The notes beneath the pieces were generated by a model. It ran no database searches. It saw only the letters and a list, made by a program, of their open reading frames with translations, and had not been told where the DNA came from. Below are positions 55,232 to 62,605 of a DNA stretch of 64,000 bases, one piece after another. How positions within the stretch are numbered: position 1 is the first letter of the stretch; every line of letters starts with the position of its first letter. Origin of the DNA: Enhydrobacter sp. Its GTDB lineage: Bacteria > Pseudomonadota > Alphaproteobacteria > Reyranellales > Reyranellaceae. Made by a program: the position numbers and the translations under genes. The stretch spans positions 4,955,001 through 5,019,000 of the forward strand of contig NZ_CP126889.1 of assembly GCF_030246845.1 (NCBI RefSeq), read 5' to 3'.

Positions 55232-56566
55232 ATGATGAGCCCCGAGCAGAACGAGCTGATCACCCGCATCGGTCCCGGCACCAAATGCGGCGCACTGATG
55301 CGGCACTACTGGCATCCGGTGGCGCTCGTCGAGGAGCTCGCGGCCGAGCGCCCGGCGAGGGCGGTGCGCGTCCTGGGCGAGGACTTCGTGCTGTTTCGCG
55401 ACGAGCGTGGCCGGCACGGCCTGCTCGATCGCCACTGCCCGCATCGCGGCGTCGATCTCGCCTACGGCCGGCTAGAGGATGGCGGCCTGCGCTGCCTGCT
55501 GCATGGCTGGCTGTTCGATGTCGACGGCAAATGTCTCGAGACGCCGGCCGAGCCCGAGGGCAGCGTGCTCTGCCAGCGGGTGCGCCAGCGCGCCTGTCCA
55601 GTGGTGGTGAAGAACGGCATCGTCTTCGCCTATCTCGGTCAAGGCGAGCCTCCGGCTTTTCCCGACCTCGACTGCTTCCTGGCGCCCGCCACGCACGCCT
55701 TCGCCTTCAAGGGCCTGATCGACTGCAACTGGCTGCAGGCGCTGGAGGTCGGCATCGATCCCGCCCACGCCTCCTTCCTGCATCGCTTCTACGAGGACGA
55801 GGACCCCTCCGGCGAAGCCTATGGCCGGCAGTTCCGGGCCTCCTCCTCCGACTCCGACATCCCGATGACGCGGCTGATGCGCGAGCACCCGCGGCCGCAG
55901 ATCGAGGTCGAAGGCACGGACTACGGCATGCGCCTCTTCACCCGCCGCAGGATCAACGACAGGCACACGCATCTGCGCGTGACCAACCTCGTGTTCCCCT
56001 ACGCCTTCGTGATCCCGATGAGCCCGGAGATGACCATCACGCAGTGGCATGTGCCGATCGACGACACCTCCTGCTACTGGTATGCGATCTTCACCTCGTT
56101 CGGAAAGCCGGTGAATCACCGGCAGATGCGCGAGCAGCGGCTGCAGCTCTACGAGCTTCCCGACTATCGGCCGCGCCTCGGCCGGCACAATCAGTACGGC
56201 TACGATGCCGTCGAGCAGAAGAGCCGAACCTTCACCGGCATGGGCTTCGACATCAACGTCCACGACCAGTGGGCAATCGAAAGCCAGGGCCGCATCCGGG
56301 ACCGCACCCGCGAGCACCTCGGCACGACCGACAAGGCGATCGTCGCCTATCGCCGCATGCTCGTCTCGGCGATCGGCCAGGTGGCGAACGGCGAGAAGCC
56401 GCCGATGTGGCTCGATGCGGCGCGGGCGGCGACGATCCGCGGGCCGATCACGGTCGACGGCATGGGACCGACCGAGGGCTGGCAGACCTACTGGAAGGAG
56501 TTCGACGCCCGCCGCCGCGCCGCCTCGAGCTGGGCCGCCACGACCCGCTCGCCGCTCGCCGCCTGA
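55232..56566 (+). CDS. Rieske non-haem iron oxygenase, large subunit (phthalate dioxygenase type)
   Basis: This 444-residue protein starts at 55232 (a second ATG follows) after GGAGGAGG. The Rieske [2Fe-2S] ligands are Cys69 and His71 (CPHRG) and Cys88 and His91 (CLLHGW). The mononuclear iron site is GIDPAHASFLH with two His. The protein has the long single-subunit type seen in phthalate 4,5-dioxygenase and related monooxygenases. No reductase gene is adjacent. It is 5 bases before the GS-like gene and likely oxidises an aromatic or amide substrate. Confidence 0.93.
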   Translation: MMSPEQNELITRIGPGTKCGALMRHYWHPVALVEELAAERPARAVRVLGEDFVLFRDERGRHGLLDRHCPHRGVDLAYGRLEDGGLRCLLHGWLFDVDGKCLETPAEPEGSVLCQRVRQRACPVVVKNGIVFAYLGQGEPPAFPDLDCFLAPATHAFAFKGLIDCNWLQALEVGIDPAHASFLHRFYEDEDPSGEAYGRQFRASSSDSDIPMTRLMREHPRPQIEVEGTDYGMRLFTRRRINDRHTHLRVTNLVFPYAFVIPMSPEMTITQWHVPIDDTSCYWYAIFTSFGKPVNHRQMREQRLQLYELPDYRPRLGRHNQYGYDAVEQKSRTFTGMGFDINVHDQWAIESQGRIRDRTREHLGTTDKAIVAYRRMLVSAIGQVANGEKPPMWLDAARAATIRGPITVDGMGPTEGWQTYWKEFDARRRAASSWAATTRSPLAA

Positions 56567-56571
56567 CCGAG

Positions 56572-58011
56572 ATGCATCTCGCCGAGAAAGCCGGTCTCTG
56601 GACCGACGACCGCAAGGCCGCCGCGCGCGAGGTCGAGCGTCGCATCCAGGCAGCCGAGCTCACGGTCGTGCGGCTCTCCTTCGCCGATCAGCACGGCATC
56701 CTGCGCGGCAAGACGCTGGTCGCCGGCGAGATCGCGGCGGCGATGAAGGGCGGCGTGGGCTTCAGCGCCACGATGCTGCTCAAGGACACGTCGCATCGCA
56801 CGGCCTTTCCGGTGTGGGGGCCGGGCGGTCCGTTCGGGGCCGTGGAATGGGAAGGCGCGGCGGACGTGATGATGCTGCCCGATCCCACGACGTTTCGCGT
56901 GCTGCCCTGGGCGCCGCACACGGGCTGGATGCTGTGCGACATCGTCTTCGCCGATGGCCGGCCGGTGCCGATCGGCACCCGGCATGTCTACCGCCAGGCG
57001 CTCGCCGCCCTCGCCGATGCCGGTTACGACTTCTTCGCCGGCCTCGAGGTCGAGTTCCATCTGTTCAAGCGGGAGAAGACGAGCCTCGGCCTGCGCGACG
57101 CCGCTCAGCCCGGCCAGCCGGGAACGCCGCCGGAGGTCTCGTTGCTCAACCAGGGCTACCAGTACCTGACCGAGCAGCGCTACGACGAGATGGACCCGAT
57201 CCTGGAGATTTTGCGCACCAATATCGCGGGCCTCGGCCTGCCGCTGCGCTCCCTCGAGGTGGAGTTCGGGCCGAGCCAGATCGAGTTCACCTTCCGCGCC
57301 GGCACGGGCCTCAAGCCCGCCGACGCCATGGTCCTGTTCCGCAGCGCCACCAAGCAGGTGGCCGAGCGCAACGGCTATCATGCGACCTTCATGTGCCGGC
57401 CGAAGCTGCCCAACATCATGTCGAGCGGCTGGCACCTGCATCAGTCGCTCAGGGACCGCAAGACCGGCGCCAACGCCTTCACCGGCGGCAAGGAGCTGCT
57501 GTCGCCGGTCGGCATGTCCTTCATGGCGGGCCTCCTCGAACACGCGGCCGCGGCAGCGGCCTTCAGCACGCCGACGCTCAACGGCTACAAGCGCTACCGT
57601 CCCTTCTCGCTCGCCCCCGACCGCGCCATCTGGGGCCGCGACAATCGCGGCGTGATGGTGCGCGTGCTGGGCGCGCCCGGCGATCCCGCGACCCATCTCG
57701 AGAACCGGGTGGGCGAGCCGGCGGCCAATCCCTATCTCTACATGGCGAGCCAGGTCGTCTGCGGCCTCGACGGCCTGAAGCGCACGGCCGATCCCGGACC
57801 GTCGGCCGACAAGCCCTATGACACGAAGGCGGCGATGCTGCCGCGCACGCTGGCCGATGCGGTAGCGGCGCTGCGGGAAAGCAAGGTCTTGCGCGCCGGC
57901 CTGGGCGATTTCTTCGTCGACTACTATGTGAGGCTGAAGCAGGCCGAGATCGACCGCTTCAACCTCGAAGTCAGCGACTGGGAGCAGCGGGAATATTTCT
58001 CGATCTTCTAG
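56572..58011 (+). CDS. Glutamine-synthetase-like gamma-glutamyl ligase
   Basis: This 479-residue protein keeps the GS catalytic layout: DQHGILRGK near the N-terminus, GLEVEFHLF and EVEFGPSQIEF for the metal glutamates, SSGWHLHQSL with the metal His, NGYKRYRPF, and LENRVGEPAANPY. The adenylylation tyrosine region of GlnA is not conserved. Members of this class (PuuA, IpuC, AtdA1/TdnQ) ligate glutamate to amines rather than ammonia. Its 5-base spacing from the Rieske gene suggests a shared amine substrate. Confidence 0.9.
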   Translation: MHLAEKAGLWTDDRKAAAREVERRIQAAELTVVRLSFADQHGILRGKTLVAGEIAAAMKGGVGFSATMLLKDTSHRTAFPVWGPGGPFGAVEWEGAADVMMLPDPTTFRVLPWAPHTGWMLCDIVFADGRPVPIGTRHVYRQALAALADAGYDFFAGLEVEFHLFKREKTSLGLRDAAQPGQPGTPPEVSLLNQGYQYLTEQRYDEMDPILEILRTNIAGLGLPLRSLEVEFGPSQIEFTFRAGTGLKPADAMVLFRSATKQVAERNGYHATFMCRPKLPNIMSSGWHLHQSLRDRKTGANAFTGGKELLSPVGMSFMAGLLEHAAAAAAFSTPTLNGYKRYRPFSLAPDRAIWGRDNRGVMVRVLGAPGDPATHLENRVGEPAANPYLYMASQVVCGLDGLKRTADPGPSADKPYDTKAAMLPRTLADAVAALRESKVLRAGLGDFFVDYYVRLKQAEIDRFNLEVSDWEQREYFSIF

Positions 58012-58016
58012 CCCGA

Positions 58017-58066
58017 GCGCAACTGGAGTTCGTCGTCGGTCGCGTCGGCCCTCGGGAATGAAACGG
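58017..58066 (-). repeat. Family A module 2, copy 2 (reversed)
   Basis: The reverse complement begins CCGTTTCATTCCCGAGGGCC and ends AACTCCAGTTGCGC. It is 50 bases, the same length as the copy at 8995-9044, and lies beside a family A module 1 relic. Confidence 0.75.
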
Positions 58067-58087
58067 CACTGCTCGCCACAAAATGGG

Positions 58088-58118
58088 GTGTCATCCCTCG
58101 CGCCGCTCGGGATGACAC
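58088..58118. repeat. Family A module 1, shortened copy 4
   Basis: This 31-base remnant keeps the outer arms GTGTCATCCC and GGGATGACAC but has lost the interior. With module 2 copy 2 it forms a reversed version of 8906-9044. Confidence 0.85.
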
Positions 58119-58194
58119 GGAAGTGGCTGCAGCGAATGACTCGTTTCTTGTTAGTGGCGCACTTCTCGAGACGTTCTGAACAAGGAGTCCCTGC

Positions 58195-58506
58195 ATGACC
58201 GCCATCGCCGTCGTCACCACGGTGGGCAGCAAGAAGGAGGCGCGCCGCATGGCGCATGCCCTGGTCGAGGCGAAGCTCGCCGCCTGCGCGCAGATCTCCC
58301 GGATCGAAAGCATCTACGCCTGGAAAGGCGCCATCGAGCACGGCAAGGAATACCGCGTGCTGTTCAAGACGACGGCCGAGCGCTACGACGCCGTCGAGCG
58401 CGCCATCCGCGACCTGCATTCCTACGAGCTGCCGGCCATCCACGCCTTCGCCTTCGAGCGCATCAGCGCGCCCTACGCCGACTGGATCGAAAGCAGTTCG
58501 CGCTAG
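58195..58506 (+). CDS. cutA: Divalent-cation tolerance protein CutA
   Basis: This 103-residue trimeric PII-like protein has IAVVTTVGSKKEARRMAHALVEAKLAACAQI, then SIYAWKGAIEHGKEYRVLFKTT and YELPAIHAF, all family signatures. A copper- or zinc-tolerance role is traditional, although the biochemistry is unclear. The 3' end overlaps the nitronate monooxygenase stop by 4 bases. Confidence 0.94.
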   Translation: MTAIAVVTTVGSKKEARRMAHALVEAKLAACAQISRIESIYAWKGAIEHGKEYRVLFKTTAERYDAVERAIRDLHSYELPAIHAFAFERISAPYADWIESSSR

Positions 58507-59579
58507 GCGAGGCGCGCGATGGCCGCGGCCGCCTCCTCGACCAGGATCGCCACCAGCGCCGAGGTCGGCATCTCGCGCGCCAGGGTCGGCGCCTGGCCGC
58601 TCCAGAGCGGCGTGAAATCGGTCGAGCCCTTGGGCTCGCTCGCCGCCCGCAGAGGATGGGCGGCGCCCGCCGCCAGCGGGAACGCCGGCGCATCGGGACT
58701 CATCGGCCCGACCTCGCGGACGTAGCGGTTGACGATGCCGCGCGCCGGGCGACCGGTGAAGACATTGGTGAGCGCCGTGCTGTTGTCGTGCGCCTGCCTG
58801 AGCGCGGCGCGATGCAGCGCCGAGATCTTGGCCTCGGGGGTCAGAAGGAAGCCCGTGCCGATCTGCGCGCCCGCCGCACCCAGCGCCAGCGCGGCGGCGA
58901 TGCCCCGGCCGTCGCCGATGCCGCCGGCGGCGATCACCGGCACCTTCACCGCATCCACGACCTGCGGCACCAGCGCCATCGTGCCCGCCTGGCGGCTGAT
59001 GTCGTCGTTCAGGAACATGCCGCGATGGCCGCCCGCCTCCGCGCCCTGGGCGATGATCGCGTCGCAGCCGCCCGCCTCGAGCCAGCGCGCCTCCTCGGCG
59101 CTGGTCGCCGAGCCGATCACGACGATGCCGCCGTCCTTCAGCCGCCGCACGAGGCCTGCCTCCGGCAACCCGAAATGGAAGCTCACGACCCTGGGCTTGT
59201 ACTCGAGCACCACCTCGCACAGCGCCGAGTCGAAAGGCGCGCGAACGGGGCCGCCGACGCCGGCGTCCGGCGGCAGACCGAGCTCGCGATAATAGGGAGC
59301 GAGCCGCTTGCGCCAGTTGGCCTCGCGCTCGGCATCCGCGGCCGGCGCCTTGTGCACGAAGAAGTTCACGTTGACCGATCGCGACGTCGCCTGCCGCACG
59401 AGCTGCAGCTCCGTCCGCAGCGTATCCGGCGTCAGCATGGCGGCCGCCACGGCGCCCAGACCGCCCGCCTCCGACACCGCGATCGCCATCGGCGTCGAGC
59501 TGGCCCCCGCCATGGGCGCCTGCAGGATGGGATGATCGATGCCGAACAGATCGAGCAGACGACGATCCTGCCACTTCAT
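58503..59579 (-). CDS. Nitronate monooxygenase (2-nitropropane dioxygenase family)
   Basis: From ATG 59579 (GGAGAG upstream) this is 358 residues; ATG 59591 would add four. The TIM-barrel FMN enzyme has LGIDHPILQAPMAG-type start, SFHFGLP, IGSATSAEEARWLEAGGCDAIIAQGAEAGGHRG with the conserved His, and VIAAGGIGDGRGIAAALALGAAGAQIGTGFLLT. It oxidises alkyl nitronates, sometimes with denitrification. Its function here is unknown, although reduced-flavin monooxygenation is likely. Confidence 0.92.
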   Translation of the reverse strand: MKWQDRRLLDLFGIDHPILQAPMAGASSTPMAIAVSEAGGLGAVAAAMLTPDTLRTELQLVRQATSRSVNVNFFVHKAPAADAEREANWRKRLAPYYRELGLPPDAGVGGPVRAPFDSALCEVVLEYKPRVVSFHFGLPEAGLVRRLKDGGIVVIGSATSAEEARWLEAGGCDAIIAQGAEAGGHRGMFLNDDISRQAGTMALVPQVVDAVKVPVIAAGGIGDGRGIAAALALGAAGAQIGTGFLLTPEAKISALHRAALRQAHDNSTALTNVFTGRPARGIVNRYVREVGPMSPDAPAFPLAAGAAHPLRAASEPKGSTDFTPLWSGQAPTLAREMPTSALVAILVEEAAAAIARLA

Positions 59580-59591
59580 GCCACTCTCCAT

Positions 59592-60049
59592 CTCCGGCGC
59601 CGACCCTAACGCCGTCACGGCATGTCCGATAGTGCCAACGCGGCGCGGGGCGACCCGGTTCGTCCTCCATCGATCCGAAGATCGCAACCATTCGGAATCT
59701 TTGCGGTCTTTGACACTGGAGCAGCGGAAAACGCTTATTTCATCGATACTCTTCCAAAGACCGCAAAGAGCCTGAGCTGTTGCGGTCTTCGCACCCGCTC
59801 GCGGCCTTCGGGCGTCGACAGCGGCAGCTTGCATGAATCTTCGCAATGCCCATTCTCTATCATTCCAAACAAAGGCCGAAGGCCCGCGTGAAGGAACCTT
59901 GTCTCAGCGATGGGCCGCAAGCGGTTGGGAGAAGCTCACTCAACGTCACTACTCCTTTGACGACCGAGTAGGGCCAAAACTCAGCGCGCTCCGCATCTAC
60001 TCCCTGACTACGTTAAGCTATATCTTCGCGGTCATTAGGATGGCTCAAG
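59592..60049. other. Gene-poor, lower-GC intergenic stretch left of the IS element
   Basis: Apart from repeat family B I see no credible gene. Short ORFs such as 59735-59920 have repeat-derived, low-complexity translations. GC content is clearly below that of the flanking genes, suggesting decayed or acquired DNA. Confidence 0.7.
59676..59769 (+). repeat. Intergenic repeat, family B, copy 1
   Basis: This 94-base element starts with the hairpin CGAAGATCGCAACCATTCGG and its partner TTTGCGGTCTTTG, continues through ATTTCATCGATACTCTTCC, and ends AAAGACCGCAAAG. It matches the inverted copy at 62409-62501. A third TTGCGGTCTTCG follows at about 59780-59791. Confidence 0.85.
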
Positions 60050-60083
60050 TGACCTGCCCTGTTTCTTCGGACCACGGATAACT

Positions 60084-61028
60084 TTAGAGAACTGGCGTCT
60101 CCTGGCTCTGTTGTCCTTTCAAGGACGGTGTTGCAACGGGCCGGGGCGCGAAGCCCCCGATGAGCGCAGCGTCCCGGCCCGTTGCGGAAGCGGGAACTGC
60201 GTCGGTCTGTTTGAGCTTCGCGGCGAAGGCCGTCGGCGTCAAATAGCCCAGACTCGAATGCGGCCGCACCTCGTTGTAGTGCCGCCGCCAGGATTCGATC
60301 ACAACCTTGGCCTCGGCGCGCGAGCGGAACCATTCGAGGCTGAGGCACTCGTCGCGGAACTTGCCGTTGAAGCTTTCGCTGACGCCGTTCTGCCACGGCT
60401 TGCCGGGATCGATCAGGGCGGTCTCGATCTTCTGGTCGGCCATCCACTTCAGCAGTGCGCGGGCGACGAACTCCGGGCCGTTGTCGGAACGCAGATACAG
60501 CGGCGCGCCGCGCTCGCTGATCAGCCGCGCCAGCACCTCGATGACCCGGCCGGAGCGGAGGCGGCCGTCGACCTCGATCGCCAGGCTCTCCTTGGTCCAC
60601 TCGTCGGTCACGGTCAGGCACTTGAGCTGCTGGCCGTTGGCGCACCAGTCGAACACGAAGTCGTAGGACCACACCTGGTTGGCGTCGCCGGGTGCCTGCG
60701 GCCTTGGCCGGACACCAGCGATGCGCTTGCGCGGCCGCTTGCGAGGAACCTGCAGGCGGGCGCGCCGCCATAGCTGCCAGCAGCGGCCCCAGCTCATGGC
60801 GTGGCCCTCGCGCTCCAGGAAGATGCGGATGCGCCGGTAGCCGAAGCGCGGGTACTGCGCGCTGAGTGCCGTCATCCGCGCCAGCACCGGCGCATCCTTC
60901 TCAGCCTTGATCGATCGATAGCCCAATGACGAGCGCGCCACCGCGAGCAGCGTGCACGACCTGCGTTGCGACAGCCCGCGGCGCCTTGCATACGCCACTT
61001 GCTCGCGACGGACCGGCACGCCTACCAT
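60084..61028 (-). CDS. IS3-family transposase OrfB
   Basis: This 314-residue rve integrase-core domain protein has the catalytic triad Asp123 (SYDFVFD), Asp182 (RSDNGPEF) and Glu218 (NGVSESFNGKFRDE), with 35 residues between the last two as in IS3 elements. It overlaps OrfA at an A7 run, where a -1 frameshift is expected to make the OrfAB fusion transposase. Confidence 0.93.
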   Translation of the reverse strand: MVGVPVRREQVAYARRRGLSQRRSCTLLAVARSSLGYRSIKAEKDAPVLARMTALSAQYPRFGYRRIRIFLEREGHAMSWGRCWQLWRRARLQVPRKRPRKRIAGVRPRPQAPGDANQVWSYDFVFDWCANGQQLKCLTVTDEWTKESLAIEVDGRLRSGRVIEVLARLISERGAPLYLRSDNGPEFVARALLKWMADQKIETALIDPGKPWQNGVSESFNGKFRDECLSLEWFRSRAEAKVVIESWRRHYNEVRPHSSLGYLTPTAFAAKLKQTDAVPASATGRDAALIGGFAPRPVATPSLKGQQSQETPVL

Positions 61029-61285
61029 TTTTTTGCAGCGATCTCCTTCATCACCTCGATCTCGAGATCCCGCTCGGCCAGTAGCTTCTTCAGCTTGGCG
61101 TTCTCCCCCTCGAGCTGCTTCAGACGCCGCACGTCATCGGGCTGGAACGACCCGAAGCGCTTCCTCCATGTGTAGATCGACTGCTCGCTCACCCCGTGCC
61201 GCTTGGCCACCACCGGCACCGCATCACGGTCCGTCTCGCGCAGGATCGCGACGATCTGCTCCTCCGTAAACCTCGACCTCTTCAT
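61022..61285 (-). CDS. IS3-family transposase OrfA
   Basis: ATG 61285 gives 87 residues. The start MKRSRFTEEQIVAILRE, the HTH (VAKRHGVSEQSIYTWRKRFG) and the C-terminal leucine zipper (LKQLEGENAKLKKLLAERDLEIEVMKE) are typical. The last codons GCA AAA AAA TGG TAG hold the A7 slippery run for frameshifting. Confidence 0.92.
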   Translation of the reverse strand: MKRSRFTEEQIVAILRETDRDAVPVVAKRHGVSEQSIYTWRKRFGSFQPDDVRRLKQLEGENAKLKKLLAERDLEIEVMKEIAAKKW

Positions 61286-61349
61286 CCCCCTGCCTCCTCG
61301 CGGAGGCCAGTCTCTCAACTAATCGATGGCCCGAAAACCCGGGAGCAGG

Positions 61350-62171
61350 TCACCCCAGCTCACGCTTTCCGTTCTGTCGCATCCAATCAATAACCCTTTT
61401 TGCAATCTGGAATCCTCTTCCTCCTCCGATTGTCTCTCGCAACTTGCCGAGTAGGGAGGCCTCATCCCATTGCGGTCCCAAGCCGGTTCGACTTTTCGAT
61501 GTTTCTTGCTTCTGACCATAAACCGTTGGGACGATTGTCTTGAGATTTTGACCTTGGAACTGTCTCAACTCGACCGCCAGAACCTCCGTTTGTTCCATCT
61601 GATCGTTGAGAAATTCGACTACTCGTCTGAGCTCAACAGGGACGACATCGGCCACGAACAGCAATCGAATCTTCTTGGCCAGTAAATTGGTCTTTACCCT
61701 CTGCCAAAAGGTCTCGATATCGCTGTCCTGCCCGATCAACTCATGTAACGCTTCCTCGGCGGACGAGCCCTTCTCCTTGCAGGTATTTTCGAAACTAGAC
61801 CGCAAGGTGTCGACCGACCAATAGGCCGTGCAATTGGCAGCGTAGTCGAGCATCTGCCCCACCACCTCGCGCCGAATCCGACTGTCGCTTTGGCGTTTGA
61901 CTTCTACAAGGGTCGGGATGCCGTCCTGGTCGAGAAATACATGATCAATCGACCATTGAGATGCGCCGACTTCACCTGTGGAAACGGACTGCTCTCGTTT
62001 GACCAACACCCAGCGCCTCGGGTTTTCGGGATCGATCTGGTCTCCGACTAGAAGCGCGGGAAAACGAGATAACAAGTGTTGGAAGTCGTCCTCTTTCGCA
62101 AATTGGGCCGGCTCCATCGCAAGCAGCGAATCGGTGCCCTGCAAGACAAATACCCCGGATTGCTCAGCCAC
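61350..62171 (-). pseudogene. PD-(D/E)XK nuclease-like protein, C-terminus truncated by the IS
   Basis: This 273-residue ORF starts at GTG 62171 after a very strong GGGGAGGGGGAG site. The nuclease core is Asp76 (SIDHVFLD), Glu90 and Lys92 (TLVEVKRQS), and Gln106/Tyr110 (GQMLDYAAN), matching DUF91/RecB-like folds. The reading frame ends GKRELG, where the stop TGA is formed by the first three bases of the IS inverted repeat. The C-terminal region expected in this family is gone, and the missing part is not found beyond the IS. Confidence 0.75.
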
Positions 62172-62605
62172 CTGCTCCCCCTCCCCTTTTTCAACGATAG
62201 CGCCGTTAAGCTACTCGGGTCGCAATGCAGAGCAAAGGAACGACTCTGGCCAGACTGCTTTGCACCTTCGGTCTGTTTGGAGAGGACAATATCTACCCGA
62301 TTTGGGTAGCTCCTTTGGTCCCGGGTGACCCGGCTCCGCCCGAAACTGTGCGGATAGATATGCGCTCTTGTTGGCCAAGGTCCTGTCGGAGACAGCAGAA
62401 TCGTCAAACCTTTGCGGTCTTCGGCAAAGTATCGATGAAATGGGTCTTTCCTGGTACTCCTCCACCGAAGACCGCAAGATTCCGAACGGTTGCGGTCTTC
62501 GTCTCGTCCTGCGGCTTCAGCGGGATGCGACTTCGATGTTGCTGAGCTCGATCGCAACATGATCTTCTTCGGCGCGAACACCCCGAGGATCCGAAGGAAG
62601 CAGAA
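62172..62605. other. Gene-poor intergenic stretch between the nuclease relic and the amidase
   Basis: It holds repeat family B copy 2 and otherwise low-GC sequence with no supported gene. The antisense open frame that runs through it into the amidase region is a shadow. A ribosome site CCGAAGGAAGCAGAA for the amidase is at the end. Confidence 0.7.
62409..62501 (-). repeat. Intergenic repeat, family B, copy 2
   Basis: This 93-base element, read on the minus strand, starts with CGAAGACCGCAA and its partner TTGCGGTCTTCG, contains ATTTCATCGATACT and ends GACCGCAAAGG. It is the inverted counterpart of 59676-59769, so the IS and nuclease relic are bracketed by inverted copies. Confidence 0.85.

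Larger units (their letters stand above)
60050..61352 (-). mobile_element. IS3-family insertion sequence
   Basis: This 1303-base element has terminal inverted repeats starting TGACCTGC at both ends (TGACCTGCCCTGTTTCTTCGG at 60050; the right end reads in complement TGACCTGCTCCCGGGTTTTCGG at 61352). It carries orfA and orfB with an A7 slippery site. The flanking triplets (AAG and CCC) do not match, so no target duplication is visible. The element is flanked by truncated host sequence. Confidence 0.88.

Noticed and set aside
55232-59579. A complete aniline-dioxygenase type gene cluster
   Set aside because: The GS-like ligase and the Rieske large subunit are present, but there is no amidotransferase-like gene, no small subunit and no reductase nearby. 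The neighbouring cutA and nitronate monooxygenase are not part of known clusters.
59735-59920. A 61-residue minus-strand ORF left of the IS3 element
   Set aside because: Its translation includes the family B repeat, it has no ribosome site, and it shows no family resemblance.
60047-61355. Target-site duplication for the IS3 element
   Set aside because: The flanking bases (AAG left, CCC right) do not match, so I report none.
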